Origin: Faecalibacterium prausnitzii
GTDB lineage: Bacteria; Bacillota; Clostridia; Oscillospirales; Ruminococcaceae
Assembly (NCBI GenBank): GCA_004558805.1
Contig: SFDE01000006.1
Location: 62,001-126,000, forward strand
DNA: 64,000 nucleotides
Direction: 5' to 3'
Shown: piece by piece, positions 8,716 through 17,670 of the stretch
Numbering within the stretch: position 1 is the stretch's first letter
How the letters are laid out: the number at the start of each line of letters is the position of its first letter
The notes under the pieces: generated by a model
Seen by the model: the letters and a program-made list of their open reading frames with translations, nothing else
Databases searched by the model: none
Told to the model about the DNA's origin: nothing
Translations under genes and position numbers: made by a program

Positions 8716-9300
8716 TTATTTTTTGTGCTTTGCGAGCTTTTTCTTCCGGACGCTGTAGCCAAAGGTGCCCAGCTTTTTGCCCAGAGCAAGGTATTCCCCG
8801 TGGCTGTAGACGATAAGGTCTGCCCGGTCCAGACAGAGCTTGCCGGTGTCGTCCAGCAGGCTCTCGTCCACATCGCATGCCACCACCTGCGCAAGGAAAA
8901 GGTCGTGGCTGCCCAGCGGGATCACCTGCGTTACCCGGCATTCCAGATTCACCGGGCTTTCCTCCAGCACCGGGCAGTCGGTCAGGACGCTGCCGGGGGC
9001 GGCGTGAAGATGACAGGCGGCAAACTTGTCCACCTCCCGCCCGCTCTTTACGCCGCACCAGTCCACCGCCCGCACCAGCTGCCGGGTGGGCAGGTTGATG
9101 GCAAACTGCCCGCTGTCCTTGATGAGATGGTGGCTGTACCGCTCCGGGCGGACGCTGATGGAGACCATGCTGGGCTGGGTGCAGATGGTGCCGGTCCAGC
9201 CGATGGTGATAAGGTTGGGCTTGTCCATGCCGCCGCAGGATACCAGCACCGGCGGTTCCGGGTTAAGCAGGGTGCTGCCCCGCCAACTCTGTTTGCTCAT
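8716..9300 (-). CDS. Flavin reductase-like (flavoredoxin-type) FMN-binding protein
   Basis: 194 residues with the flavin-reductase-like split-barrel fold (DIM6/NTAB type): the segments PVLVSCGG, TIGWTGTICTQPSMVSISVRP and FAINLP match the FMN-binding core. Such proteins bind FMN and pass electrons in anaerobes. The gene is translationally coupled to the glycosyltransferase: its ATG overlaps the upstream stop as ATGA. It ends in a Lys-rich tail (KKKLAKHKK) of no known meaning. Third gene of a Crp/GT2/flavin reductase operon. Partner enzyme unknown. Confidence 0.85.
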   Translation of the reverse strand: MSKQSWRGSTLLNPEPPVLVSCGGMDKPNLITIGWTGTICTQPSMVSISVRPERYSHHLIKDSGQFAINLPTRQLVRAVDWCGVKSGREVDKFAACHLHAAPGSVLTDCPVLEESPVNLECRVTQVIPLGSHDLFLAQVVACDVDESLLDDTGKLCLDRADLIVYSHGEYLALGKKLGTFGYSVRKKKLAKHKK

Positions 9301-10277
9301 CCGTGATACTTCCTTTCATAGGGTGCCCAGGTGCGCTCCGAGATGATGTACCGGGGCCGCGCCTTGGTCTCCATATAAATTTTGCCGATATATTCGCCGA
9401 TAACGCCCAGACACACCAGCTGCACGCCCCCCATAAAGCAGACGATGCACACGGTGGACGCCCAGCCTGCCACCGAGGAACCAAGGATCGCCTGCACGAT
9501 CGCCCAGATGACCCCGATGAAGCTGACAAAGCTCACCACCAGACCGGCGCCGGTGATGATGCGGATGGGCTTGTTGGAAAGGCTGGTGATGCCGTCAAAG
9601 GCAAGGGCAAGCATCTTGCTCAGGGGGTAGTGGCTCTCGCCGGCAAGTCGCTCGTGGCGCTCGTAGGTGACCACCTCGCTCTTAAAGCCCACCAGAGGCA
9701 CCATGCCCCGGAGGAAGATGTTCACCTCCTTGTAGTCCGCAAAGCTTTCCAGCACCCGGGTGCTGATCAGGCGGTAGTCTGCGTGGTTGAACACGATGTC
9801 CGCCCCCATGGCGTTCATAAGATGGTAGAATCCCTCGGCGGTAAAACGCTTAAAAAAGGTGTCGGTGTCTCGGCGGCTGCGGACGCCGTACACCACCTCG
9901 GCACCATCCAGATACTTTTTGACCATCTCGTCCATGGCGTTGATGTCGTCCTGCCCATCGCAGTCGATGGAGATGGTAATATCGCAGCTGCCGCTGTGCA
10001 GCGCCTCCATGAGACCTGCCAGCACAGCGTTCTGGTGTCCCCGGTTGCGGCTCTGGGAAATACCGATAAAGTGCTCATCCTCTGCGGCAAAGCCCCGGAT
10101 CAGCTCCCACGTTTTATCCTTGGAGCCGTCGTTGACAAAGAGCACACGGCTCTTGTCGCTGACAAGCCCGGCGGCAGCAAGATCCCGGATCTTCTGCAGA
10201 AACATGGGGGCGGTGATAGGCAGCACCTGCTCTTCGTTGTAGCAGGGGATCACGATCCATAAAATCGGTTTGGACAT
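9297..10277 (-). CDS. Glycosyltransferase family 2, GtrB/polyprenyl-phosphate type with two membrane helices
   Basis: 326 residues. The GT-A core (about 5-230) shows VIPCYNEEQVLP, a VNDGSKDKT nucleotide-binding segment, SRNRGHQNAVLAGL and DCDGQDD (the DxD-type metal site is DCDGQDD). The C-terminal part has two hydrophobic helices (about 235-265 and 270-295) followed by GEYIGKIYMETKARPRY, typical of enzymes that load a sugar onto undecaprenyl phosphate at the membrane. The ATG at 10277 has AAGGAG 9 bases before it; an extended frame upstream has no site. Lies between a Crp-type regulator and a flavin reductase. The acceptor glycan cannot be inferred. Confidence 0.9.
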   Translation of the reverse strand: MSKPILWIVIPCYNEEQVLPITAPMFLQKIRDLAAAGLVSDKSRVLFVNDGSKDKTWELIRGFAAEDEHFIGISQSRNRGHQNAVLAGLMEALHSGSCDITISIDCDGQDDINAMDEMVKKYLDGAEVVYGVRSRRDTDTFFKRFTAEGFYHLMNAMGADIVFNHADYRLISTRVLESFADYKEVNIFLRGMVPLVGFKSEVVTYERHERLAGESHYPLSKMLALAFDGITSLSNKPIRIITGAGLVVSFVSFIGVIWAIVQAILGSSVAGWASTVCIVCFMGGVQLVCLGVIGEYIGKIYMETKARPRYIISERTWAPYERKYHG

Positions 10278-10324
10278 AAAAAGAACTCCTTCCTGTTTCA
10301 TAGGACCCCGGCAGAGGCGGACCG

Positions 10325-11005
10325 TCACTGCACCATCCGGCGCAGGGCGTCCGGGTCCAGCAGCTTAAAGCTGCATTTAAAGGTGTCCAGCAGCCCGTCC
10401 CGCTGCATCAGACTCAGCTCCCGGGAAAGGGCACTGCGGTCGCAGTTCAGGTAATCTGCCAGCTGGATCCGGGAAAAGGGAATGCTGAAGGTCAGGCTGC
10501 CGGCACGCTCCGCCTCGTTGAGCAGATAGGCGCACACCTTGGCACGGAGACTTTTGAGCACCAGCAGGTCGATGCGGCGGGAAAGGGAAAAATATTTGTC
10601 GCTGATGGTGCGCACAAGGTTCTGCACCACCTGCTGGTGGGCGGGGCTGCCGTCCGACAGCACCAGCCGCTGGTAGGATACCAGCAGCGCCTCACAGGGG
10701 CATGCTGCCAGCACCGTCACAGGGCTGGCAAGGCTGGAGCCGCTGAGCACGTCCCCAAACACATCCCCGGGTCCCATGCGGGTAATGGGGATCCGCCCGC
10801 CGCCGGGAGCCGGGCGGTATGCCTCCAGCTCCCCGGTAAGCAGGATGCCTACCCGGTGGTTGGGCTCCCCTGCCAGCACCAGCGCTTCCCCCTTGCCGAA
10901 GGTACGCTGCACCGCCCCCAGCCGGGATAGCAGGGTGCACAGCTCCTCATCGGTAAGACCGGAGAAAAGAGAGGTGGATCGTAACAGCGAAAGATAGTTT
11001 TTCAT
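10325..11005 (-). CDS. Crp/Fnr-family transcriptional regulator
   Basis: 226 residues: a cyclic-nucleotide-binding-like beta barrel (about 10-125), a dimer helix, and a winged helix-turn-helix (about 150-226) with FSRIQLADYLNCDRSALSREL as recognition region. No N-terminal Cys cluster is present, so it is not an oxygen-sensing Fnr; the anaerobic Firmicute members of this type often sense other small ligands. It is first in an operon with the GT2 gene 47 bases downstream. A 12-base palindrome just upstream of its -35 box may be its own operator. Confidence 0.9.
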   Translation of the reverse strand: MKNYLSLLRSTSLFSGLTDEELCTLLSRLGAVQRTFGKGEALVLAGEPNHRVGILLTGELEAYRPAPGGGRIPITRMGPGDVFGDVLSGSSLASPVTVLAACPCEALLVSYQRLVLSDGSPAHQQVVQNLVRTISDKYFSLSRRIDLLVLKSLRAKVCAYLLNEAERAGSLTFSIPFSRIQLADYLNCDRSALSRELSLMQRDGLLDTFKCSFKLLDPDALRRMVQ

Positions 11006-11083
11006 CGCAAATCTGTGAGAGACGGCAGGTTTCCCACAGTCCTCCTGAAATTCCGTTGCACAGGCAACGGTATTTTTACCCCT

Positions 11084-11112
11084 ATTATAGTAAACTTAGA
11101 CCCGCAAAGCAA
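11084..11112 (-). promoter_or_regulatory. Promoter of the Crp-type operon
   Basis: Minus strand: TTGCTT (plus 11107-11112), 17-base spacer, TATAAT (plus 11084-11089). Confidence 0.65.
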
Positions 11113-11119
11113 ATGATTT

Positions 11120-11131
11120 TGCAAATTTGCA
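11120..11131. promoter_or_regulatory. 12-base perfect palindrome, possible Crp-type operator
   Basis: TGCAAATTTGCA lies between the -35 box of the Crp gene and the divergent lipoprotein gene. Its position suits control of either side. Assignment to the Crp protein is inference from proximity. Confidence 0.4.
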
Positions 11132-11215
11132 TTGTAAAATTCACACGGGGACCCCTGCATCTGCCCACAACCGGGCAAAAGGCGGGTCTCCTGAAGAAAG
11201 AGGAAGGTCTATTCT

Positions 11216-12271
11216 ATGAAAAAATTTGTATCCCTGCTGCTGGCACTGAGCATGATGCTCTGCCTTGCAGCGTGCGGCGGCTCCGCAGGCTCTGCGGTTT
11301 CTGCCAGTACGGCGGTTTCCGGCGAGGCTGCATCCAGTGAGGCTGCATCCAGTGAGGCGGCAGAGACCCTGTCCGCCACCGAGGCTCTGCGGATCGCAGG
11401 GCTGAAGGGACCCACCACCATGGGTCTGGTAAATCTGCTGTCCATGGAGCAGGCAGGCACCGCCGCCATGGACTACGACCTGCAGCTTTACGGCGCTGCC
11501 GACGAGATCGTGCCCCTGCTGATGAAGGGGGAGCTGGACATGGCAGCCATCCCCGCAAACCTTGCCGCCACCCTGTACCAGAAGACCGGGGGCGGCATTG
11601 AGGCGGTGGCAGTGAACACTTTGGGTGTGCTGTACATCGTGGAAAAGGGTGACACAGTGCAGAGCTTTGGGGACCTGAAGGGTCGCACCATCCTGTCCAC
11701 CGGCAAGGGCACCACCCCGGAGTATGTGCTGCGCTACCTGCTCACCTCCAACGGCATGGACCCCGATAAGGATGTGGACATCCAGTATTGCAGTGAGGCA
11801 ACGGAGGTCACCGCCCAGATGGCGACCATGGAGGACGCCATTGCGGTGCTGCCCCAGCCCTATGTGACGGCAGCGTGCCTGCAGGACGACAGCCTGCGGG
11901 TGGCGCTGGACCTGACCGAAGAGTGGAACAAGGTGGCGGGCACCCAGCTCATCACCGGCGTCACCGTAGTGCGTAAGGAGTACGCTCAGCAGCACCCGGA
12001 CGTGGTGGCAGCCTTTCTTGCTGACTACGTCAAAAGCGTAGAAGCTGCCAACACCGACCTGGACGGCACCGCCGCCCTGTGTGAGGAGCAGGGCGTGGTG
12101 GCAAAGGCAGCCATCGCCAAAAAGGCACTGCCGGCGTGCAACATCGTCTGCCTTACCGGCGAGGAGCTGAAAACCAACGCCTCCGCCTACCTGCAGGTGC
12201 TCTGCGACGCAGATCCCGCCGCCGTGGGCGGCGCACTGCCCGGCGAGGACTTTTACTGGACCGCCGGCTAA
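11216..12271 (+). CDS. ABC-type substrate-binding lipoprotein (NMT1/SsuA-like)
   Basis: 351 residues. A lipoprotein signal peptide (MKKFVSLLLALSMMLCLAAC) gives a lipobox LAAC with Cys20, then a low-complexity Ser/Ala/Glu linker (about 21-50) and a type-2 periplasmic-binding fold (about 55-345) with the MKGELDMAAIPANLAATLY segment typical of the NMT1/SsuA/taurine-type family. It should sit on the outer face of the membrane and capture a small, probably organosulfur, pyrimidine or similar ligand. No permease or ATPase gene is next to it: a terminator follows at once, and the next gene is a peptidase. It therefore must use a transporter encoded elsewhere or has a sensory role. AGAGGAAGG precedes the ATG. 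Confidence 0.88.
   Translation: MKKFVSLLLALSMMLCLAACGGSAGSAVSASTAVSGEAASSEAASSEAAETLSATEALRIAGLKGPTTMGLVNLLSMEQAGTAAMDYDLQLYGAADEIVPLLMKGELDMAAIPANLAATLYQKTGGGIEAVAVNTLGVLYIVEKGDTVQSFGDLKGRTILSTGKGTTPEYVLRYLLTSNGMDPDKDVDIQYCSEATEVTAQMATMEDAIAVLPQPYVTAACLQDDSLRVALDLTEEWNKVAGTQLITGVTVVRKEYAQQHPDVVAAFLADYVKSVEAANTDLDGTAALCEEQGVVAKAAIAKKALPACNIVCLTGEELKTNASAYLQVLCDADPAAVGGALPGEDFYWTAG
11324..11353 (+). repeat. 15-base tandem duplication in the lipoprotein linker
   Basis: GAGGCTGCATCCAGT occurs twice back to back (11324-11338 and 11339-11353) and encodes EAASS twice in the linker behind the lipid anchor. A third, diverged copy follows. In-frame, so likely a slippage length variant. Confidence 0.85.
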
Positions 12272-12293
12272 GCGCTTACAGGCATTTTACAGG

Positions 12294-12328
12294 ACCGCTG
12301 TGCCGCAGACCGGCACGGCGGTTTTTTG
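12294..12328 (+). terminator. Intrinsic terminator after the lipoprotein gene
   Basis: ACCGCTGTGCCG and CGGCACGGCGGT form a stem followed by six T residues. Confidence 0.85.
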
Positions 12329-12343
12329 TACTATTTTGCCGTA

Positions 12344-12372
12344 TTGCAATTGCTGCGGCAAAGGATTACAAT
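12344..12372 (+). promoter_or_regulatory. Promoter of the C69 dipeptidase gene
   Basis: TTGCAA (12344-12349), 17-base spacer, TACAAT (12367-12372), then CAGGAGGG before the ATG at 12417. Confidence 0.7.
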
Positions 12373-12416
12373 GAGGGTGCAGTTCCAATTTTCACCTTTA
12401 CAGGAGGGATAACAAT

Positions 12417-13901
12417 ATGGCTTGTACGACTATTCTGGTGGGCAAGAACGCCTCGTATGACGGCTCCACCATGATCGCCCGCAACGATGATTCCGGGTCC
12501 GGGCATTTTACCGCAAAGAAATTTACCGTGGTGCATCCGGAAGAGATGCCCAAGGTGTACCGCTCGGTGCTCTCCCATGTGGAGATCCCCCTGCCGGAAG
12601 GAGCAATGCGCTTTACCGCCATGCCCAACGCCGTGGAGGGCAAGGGCATCTGGGCAGCCTCCGGTGTCAATGCCGCCAATGTGGGCATGACTGCCACCGA
12701 GACCATCACCTCCAACCCCCGGGTGCTGGGGGCAGATCCGCTGGTGGAATACCGACCCGCACGAGGGGCAGAGCCGGAGGTGCCCGGCGGCATCGGAGAA
12801 GAGGATATCGTCTATCTGGTGCTGCCCTACATCCACTCTGCCCGGGAAGGCGTGCAGCGTCTGGGCAGCCTGCTGGAGACCTATGGCACCTACGAGATGA
12901 ACGGCATCGCCTTTGCAGACGTGGACGAGGTCTGGTGGCTGGAGACTGTGGGCGGTCACCACTGGATCGCCCGCCGGGTGCCCGATGATGTGTATGTGGT
13001 CATGCCCAACCAGCTGGGCATCGACAGCTTTGATCTGGAGGATGCTCTGGGAGCACAGAAGGAATATATGTGCTCTCCGGATATGGCAGAGTTCATCCGG
13101 AAGTATCATCTGGACCTGTCTCAGGACGGCTGCCTGAATCCCCGGGATGCCTTTGGCAGCCACGATGACGCAGACCACGTCTACAACACTCCCCGGGCAT
13201 GGTACATGCTGCGGACCCTGAACCCCACCACCTGGGTCTGGGACGGGGAAAATGCCGACTACACCCCCACCGATGATGACCTGCCCTGGTGCATGGTGCC
13301 GGAAAAGAAGGTGACCCCGGAGGATGTCAAGTATGTGCTGTCCAGCCACTATCAGGGAACCCCCTACGACCCCTACCGCAGCTACGGTGACAAGGCGAAC
13401 TGCGGGGCTTACCGGTCCATCGGCATCAACCGCAACGACTTTATGGCACTGATCCAGCTGCGCCCGGATCAGCCGGAGGAGTTCCGGGCGGTGGAATGGG
13501 TGGCATACGCCTCCAACGCCTTCAACACCATGGTGCCCTTCTATGCCAATGTGGATTCCACCCCGGCATACCTTGCCAACACCACCGGGGAGGTGTCCAC
13601 CGACAACTTCTACTGGACCAGCCGCATGATCGCCGCCATGGCAGACGCTTCTTACAGCAAGTCCCTGTTCCATGTCGAACGCTACGAGGAGGCAGTGCTC
13701 TCCGGTGCCCGTGCCCTGCTGAACCAGTACGATGCAAAGCTCGCCGCCGAGACGGATGCCGCAAAGGGCGCCGCCCTGCGGGAAGAAGCAAACACCGCCA
13801 TTGCGGAGATGCTCCGCAGCCGTGCGGCGGATACGCTGGATAAGGTGCTGTTTGAGCTGAGCAGCCAGATGAAGAACGCCTACTCCCGTTCCGACGCTTA
13901 A
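12417..13901 (+). CDS. C69-family dipeptidase (PepD-like)
   Basis: 494 residues, the normal size for peptidase family C69. The sequence begins MACTTILVGKNAS, so Cys3 would become the N-terminal nucleophile after removal of two residues, as in this Ntn-hydrolase family. Other family segments are ARNDDSG, GVNAANVGMTATET and ADVDEVWWLETVGGHHW. No signal peptide: a cytosolic enzyme that splits dipeptides taken up as nitrogen source. Monocistronic, with its own promoter and a strong terminator. The upstream neighbour is a substrate-binding lipoprotein, but a terminator between them argues against a shared transcript. Confidence 0.95.
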   Translation: MACTTILVGKNASYDGSTMIARNDDSGSGHFTAKKFTVVHPEEMPKVYRSVLSHVEIPLPEGAMRFTAMPNAVEGKGIWAASGVNAANVGMTATETITSNPRVLGADPLVEYRPARGAEPEVPGGIGEEDIVYLVLPYIHSAREGVQRLGSLLETYGTYEMNGIAFADVDEVWWLETVGGHHWIARRVPDDVYVVMPNQLGIDSFDLEDALGAQKEYMCSPDMAEFIRKYHLDLSQDGCLNPRDAFGSHDDADHVYNTPRAWYMLRTLNPTTWVWDGENADYTPTDDDLPWCMVPEKKVTPEDVKYVLSSHYQGTPYDPYRSYGDKANCGAYRSIGINRNDFMALIQLRPDQPEEFRAVEWVAYASNAFNTMVPFYANVDSTPAYLANTTGEVSTDNFYWTSRMIAAMADASYSKSLFHVERYEEAVLSGARALLNQYDAKLAAETDAAKGAALREEANTAIAEMLRSRAADTLDKVLFELSSQMKNAYSRSDA

Positions 13902-13920
13902 AAATTTAAAACTATGACAG

Positions 13921-13961
13921 GCAGAACGCCCCCGGTCTCCCGGGGGCGTTCTGCTGTGTTT
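13921..13961. terminator. Terminator between dipeptidase and fruA
   Basis: GCAGAACGCCCCCGG and CCGGGGGCGTTCTGC form a perfect 15-base stem, followed by TGCTGTGTTT on the plus strand. It can serve the convergent fruA transcript too. Confidence 0.85.
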
Positions 13962-13997
13962 ATGAAGAAGTTTATCGTATGGAAGGAGATGTCGCTG

Positions 13998-15920
13998 TTA
14001 TGCCTCGGTGTAGGTGCGCTTGAGCAGGCTCAGGAGCACAGCGCCCACCAGACTGCCCACTGCCAGTGCCACACAGTACAGCACCGGGTGATCCACCACC
14101 GGGAACACGAAGATGCCGCCGTGGGGAGCACGGAGACCGCAGCCAAAGACCATGGACAGAGAGCCGGCAAGGGCAGAGCCTGCGATGCAGCTGGGCAGCA
14201 CCCGCAGGGGGTCTGCGGCAGCGTAGGGAATAGCGCCCTCGGTGACGAAGCACAGACCCATGACGTAGTTCACGATGCCGTTGCGCCGCTCATCCGGAGA
14301 CCACTTTTTGGGGCAGAAGGTGGTGGACAGGGCGATGGCAATGGGAGGCACCATGCCGCCCACCATGACCGCTGCCATGACGCCATAGTTGCCGGAGGCA
14401 AGTGCTGCGGTGCCAAAGACGTATGCCGCCTTGTTGAAGGGTCCGCCCATATCCACGCTCATCATGCCTGCCACGATGGCGCCCAGCAGCACCTTGGAGG
14501 TGCCGCCCATGGCATTGAGCCAGTTGGTCATGGCGGTGTTGATCATGCCCATCACCGGGTTTACGGCGCACATCATGGCACCTACGATGAGGATGCCGCC
14601 CAGCGGATAGATCAGCATGGGGCGGATGCCGTTAAGGCTGGCAGGGAGCTTTTCGGTGATCTTTTTGAGGAATTCCACGATGTAGCCTGCGGCAAAACCG
14701 GCAAGGAGGGCGGCAAGAAAGCCGCCGGAGATGCCGGTGGTGCTGCCTGCGGCAAGATCTGCAAAGTTGGTGCCGTTCATGGCAAGGATGCCGCCGGCAA
14801 AGCCTACTGCCAGACCCGGACGGTCGGCAATGGACATGGCGATGAAGCCGGCAAGGATGGGCAGCATGTAGCCAAAGGCGGCACTGCCCACGGTCTTGAA
14901 GAATGCCGCCACCGGGGTGTTCATGCCAAAGTTGGAGGGATCAATGGCGTAATCGTCCAGCAGGAAGGCAAGGGCGATCATGATGCCGCCGCCCACCACA
15001 AAGGGCAGCATGTGGGAGACACCATTCATCAGGTTCTTGTACAGGCTGCGCCCAAAGCTGTCCTTGGTGTCGGCGGACTCTGCTGCCACGGCACCGCCTT
15101 CGGCGTGGTACACCGGCACCTCGCCGTGAACGATCTTTTTGATCAGTTCCTCCGGCTTGTGGATGCCGTCATCCACCCGGGTGAACAGCACCGGCTTGCC
15201 GTCAAACCGGGCAGTTTCCACCTTCTTTTCCGCCGCCACGATGATGCCGTCGCAGGCGGCGATCTCCTCCCGGGTGAGGATGTTCTTTGCCCCGTCGGAG
15301 CCGTTGGTCTCCACCTTGGTGGGCAGACCCAGCTTGTCGCCTGCCTTTACCAGCGCCTCTGCCGCCATGTAGGTGTGGGCGATGCCGTTGACGCAGGCAG
15401 TCACCGCCAGAATGCGGTAGCCGTCCTGCGGGATCTGCTGCTGGGTAAAGCTCTCGGAGCCAAACTGCTCTTCCTCCTGTGCGTCGATGAGGTCCAGAAA
15501 CTCTGCCGGGGTCTTTGCTGCCTTCAGCTTTTCCGCAAAGTCCTCGTTCATCAGCATCTGCATCATCCGTGCCAGCATATCCACATGGAGGCTGCCGTTT
15601 TCCGGGGCGGCAATGGCAAACAGCAGGTCGGTGGTGCCGTCATCCTCGGGGTTGTACTGTACCGGCTTTGCCAGCCGCAGGGCGGCAAGGCTGGGGCGGG
15701 TGACCACATCGGTCTTGGCGTGGGGCACCGTGATGCCGTTGTCCACATAGGTGGAACCCTCGTCCTCCCGGGCGTACAGTGCCTTTTTGTACGCTTCTTT
15801 ATCGGTGATGTTGCCGTGGGTCGCCTGCAGTTCCACCAGACGGTGGATGATCTGGTCCCGGTCCGTAAGGGTCTCGTCCAGTGCAATGGACTGTGCGGTG
15901 AATAATTCGGTGATGCGCAT
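13998..15920 (-). CDS. fruA: Fructose-specific PTS transporter, EIIA-EIIB-EIIC fusion
   Basis: 640 residues in the order EIIA-EIIB-EIIC. His67 in VPHAKTD is the EIIA phosphorylation site, Cys176 in AVTACVNGIAHTYMAAEAL that of EIIB, and the rest (about 290-635) is a multi-helix EIIC membrane domain with GGIMIALAF and the FVTEGAIPYAA motif. It imports fructose and releases fructose 1-phosphate. The ATG at 15920 is preceded by AAAGGAG; an upstream in-frame start has no site. It is the last gene of fruR-fruK-fruA, the order usual in Firmicutes, 29 bases after fruK. Confidence 0.97.
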   Translation of the reverse strand: MRITELFTAQSIALDETLTDRDQIIHRLVELQATHGNITDKEAYKKALYAREDEGSTYVDNGITVPHAKTDVVTRPSLAALRLAKPVQYNPEDDGTTDLLFAIAAPENGSLHVDMLARMMQMLMNEDFAEKLKAAKTPAEFLDLIDAQEEEQFGSESFTQQQIPQDGYRILAVTACVNGIAHTYMAAEALVKAGDKLGLPTKVETNGSDGAKNILTREEIAACDGIIVAAEKKVETARFDGKPVLFTRVDDGIHKPEELIKKIVHGEVPVYHAEGGAVAAESADTKDSFGRSLYKNLMNGVSHMLPFVVGGGIMIALAFLLDDYAIDPSNFGMNTPVAAFFKTVGSAAFGYMLPILAGFIAMSIADRPGLAVGFAGGILAMNGTNFADLAAGSTTGISGGFLAALLAGFAAGYIVEFLKKITEKLPASLNGIRPMLIYPLGGILIVGAMMCAVNPVMGMINTAMTNWLNAMGGTSKVLLGAIVAGMMSVDMGGPFNKAAYVFGTAALASGNYGVMAAVMVGGMVPPIAIALSTTFCPKKWSPDERRNGIVNYVMGLCFVTEGAIPYAAADPLRVLPSCIAGSALAGSLSMVFGCGLRAPHGGIFVFPVVDHPVLYCVALAVGSLVGAVLLSLLKRTYTEA

Positions 15921-15949
15921 GGTGGGTTCTCCTTTCCGTATCCTCTGTA

Positions 15950-16855
15950 TCAAAGCTGCTTCAGCAGTTCGTCGATCTTTTCCCGTGTGGCAAGCCCCAG
16001 ACTGAAGGCGGTGGCGCTGCCGCAGGCAGTGCCCAGCCGCAGGGCGTGGAGGAAGTCCCCGGTGCTCTGCCAGCCGGCAACAAAGCCTGCCACCATGCTG
16101 TCACCGGCGCCTACGCTGTTTACCACCTTGCCCTTGGGGCAGCCCATGCGGTGGACCGTGCCGGTCTCGTCCAGCAGCAGCGCTCCGTCTCCTGCCATGC
16201 TCACCAGCACGTTCCGGGCACCCTTCTGCTGCAGGGTGCGGGCGGCGGCAATGATCTCTTCGTCGGTGGTAAGCTCCTTGCCCAGGATCTCACCCAGCTC
16301 GTGGTTGTTGGGCTTGATGAGGAAGGGGCGGTAGGGCAGCACGTTCACCAGCAGGTCCCGGGTGGCGTCCACCACGGTGCGCACCCCGTGCCCCTCCAGC
16401 CTTGCCAGCAGTTTTTCGTAGGTGTCCTGGGGCAGGCTCTGGGGGATGCTGCCGGCAAGGATCAGGATATCCTCTGCCGTGAGCCGGTCCAGCTGCTCTT
16501 CCAGCCGGTGCATGGCATCGGCGGGGATGTCCGGTCCGGCACCGTTGAGCTCAGTTTCCTGCCCTGCCTTGATCTTGACATTGATGCGGGTCATGCCGTT
16601 TTCCAGATGCACAAAGTCGGTGCGCAGTCCCTGCGCCGCCAGACCCCGCTCCAGCCATGCGCCGGTCTCACCGGCAACAAAGCCCAGTGCCACACTCTCG
16701 CAGCCCAGCTGTGCCAGCACGCCGGACACGTTGATGCCCTTGCCGCCCAGCACGCAGTCCTCTCCTTTGGCACGGTTCACGGTGCCTACTTCCAGCGGCG
16801 TGTCCAGCCGCACAACGTAGTCGATAGCAGGATTGAATGTTACTGTGTAGATCAT
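15950..16855 (-). CDS. fruK: 1-phosphofructokinase
   Basis: 301 residues of the PfkB ribokinase-like family. MIYTVTFNPAIDYVV at the N-terminus, the GGKGINVS motif and GAGDSMVAGF with the catalytic Asp near residue 250 are visible. It phosphorylates fructose 1-phosphate to fructose 1,6-bisphosphate. Its ATG overlaps the fruR stop (ATGA), so the two are translationally coupled. Assignment to 1-phosphofructokinase rather than tagatose-6-phosphate kinase rests on the fruA neighbour. Confidence 0.96.
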   Translation of the reverse strand: MIYTVTFNPAIDYVVRLDTPLEVGTVNRAKGEDCVLGGKGINVSGVLAQLGCESVALGFVAGETGAWLERGLAAQGLRTDFVHLENGMTRINVKIKAGQETELNGAGPDIPADAMHRLEEQLDRLTAEDILILAGSIPQSLPQDTYEKLLARLEGHGVRTVVDATRDLLVNVLPYRPFLIKPNNHELGEILGKELTTDEEIIAAARTLQQKGARNVLVSMAGDGALLLDETGTVHRMGCPKGKVVNSVGAGDSMVAGFVAGWQSTGDFLHALRLGTACGSATAFSLGLATREKIDELLKQL

Positions 16856-17607
16856 ACTTCCGTCTCCTTTACCAGTGTGTACTGCTTGTATTTGGGGTTG
16901 GGGCAGCGGTTGGTCAGGATGGCTCCGTTGTGGAGGTCGGTGATCACCGCCGGGCAGATGCGGGCAAACTTGGCGTCATCCACCAGGAACCATGTCTCCC
17001 GTGCCCGGTGCACCACCGCCGCCTTGACGGCGGCTTCCTCCGGGTCCGGGGTGGTAAAGCCTGCCTCCAATGCCACGCCGTTTGCCCCCATGAATGCCTT
17101 GGTGAAGTTGTACTGCTGCAGGCTGCTGACCGCCGATGCTCCTACGATCGCCTCGGTCTGGGGACGCAGCAGTCCCCCGGGCAGGAACACCCGGCAGCCC
17201 TTCTGGGCAAGGATGCGGGCGTGTGCCACGCCGTTGGTGACGTAGTTTGCCCGGAGGGCATCTCCCTCCAGCGCCCGCACCAGTTCCAGGGTGGTGGAGC
17301 CTGCGTCCACAAAAACAAAATCTTCCGGGCGGATCAGCGCCGCCGCAGCGGCGGCAATGCTGCGTTTCTGGGGCACTGCCAGTGCCTGCTTTGCCTCCAT
17401 GGTGGGCTCCTCGGCGAGAAAACGGCTGTCCGGCAGGGTGGCACCGCCGTGGACCTTTACCAGCTTGCCCAGCCGGTCCAGCTCGGTGAGATCCCGGCGG
17501 ATGGTGGATTCGCTGGCATCCAGCGCCTCGCACAGCTGCTGCACCGTGGCGGTGCGCTGTTTATTCAGCAGATCAAGGATCATGCCAAACCGTTCTTCTG
17601 CTAACAT
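16852..17607 (-). CDS. fruR: DeoR-family repressor of the fructose operon
   Basis: 251 residues. A DeoR helix-turn-helix (about 1-57: RTATVQQLCEALDASESTIRRDL) precedes a sugar-phosphate-sensing domain (about 75-235) with DAGSTTLELV and NGVAHARIL. Family members release DNA when fructose 1-phosphate binds. It is first in the operon and is flanked upstream by two near-identical inverted 19-base operator copies (17628-17646, 17689-17707), which strongly suggests autoregulation. Confidence 0.95.
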   Translation of the reverse strand: MLAEERFGMILDLLNKQRTATVQQLCEALDASESTIRRDLTELDRLGKLVKVHGGATLPDSRFLAEEPTMEAKQALAVPQKRSIAAAAAALIRPEDFVFVDAGSTTLELVRALEGDALRANYVTNGVAHARILAQKGCRVFLPGGLLRPQTEAIVGASAVSSLQQYNFTKAFMGANGVALEAGFTTPDPEEAAVKAAVVHRARETWFLVDDAKFARICPAVITDLHNGAILTNRCPNPKYKQYTLVKETEV

Positions 17608-17627
17608 GAAAGACCCTCCAGTCTGGT

Positions 17628-17646
17628 GGAATGTGATTGACTTTGA
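17628..17646 (+). promoter_or_regulatory. FruR operator candidate, downstream half
   Basis: GGAATGTGATTGACTTTGA. It matches the reverse complement of 17689-17707 at 18 of 19 positions. Lies between the -10 box and the fruR start. Confidence 0.75.
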
Positions 17647-17670
17647 ATTGTTTTGGTGGTTCGCATCTTT

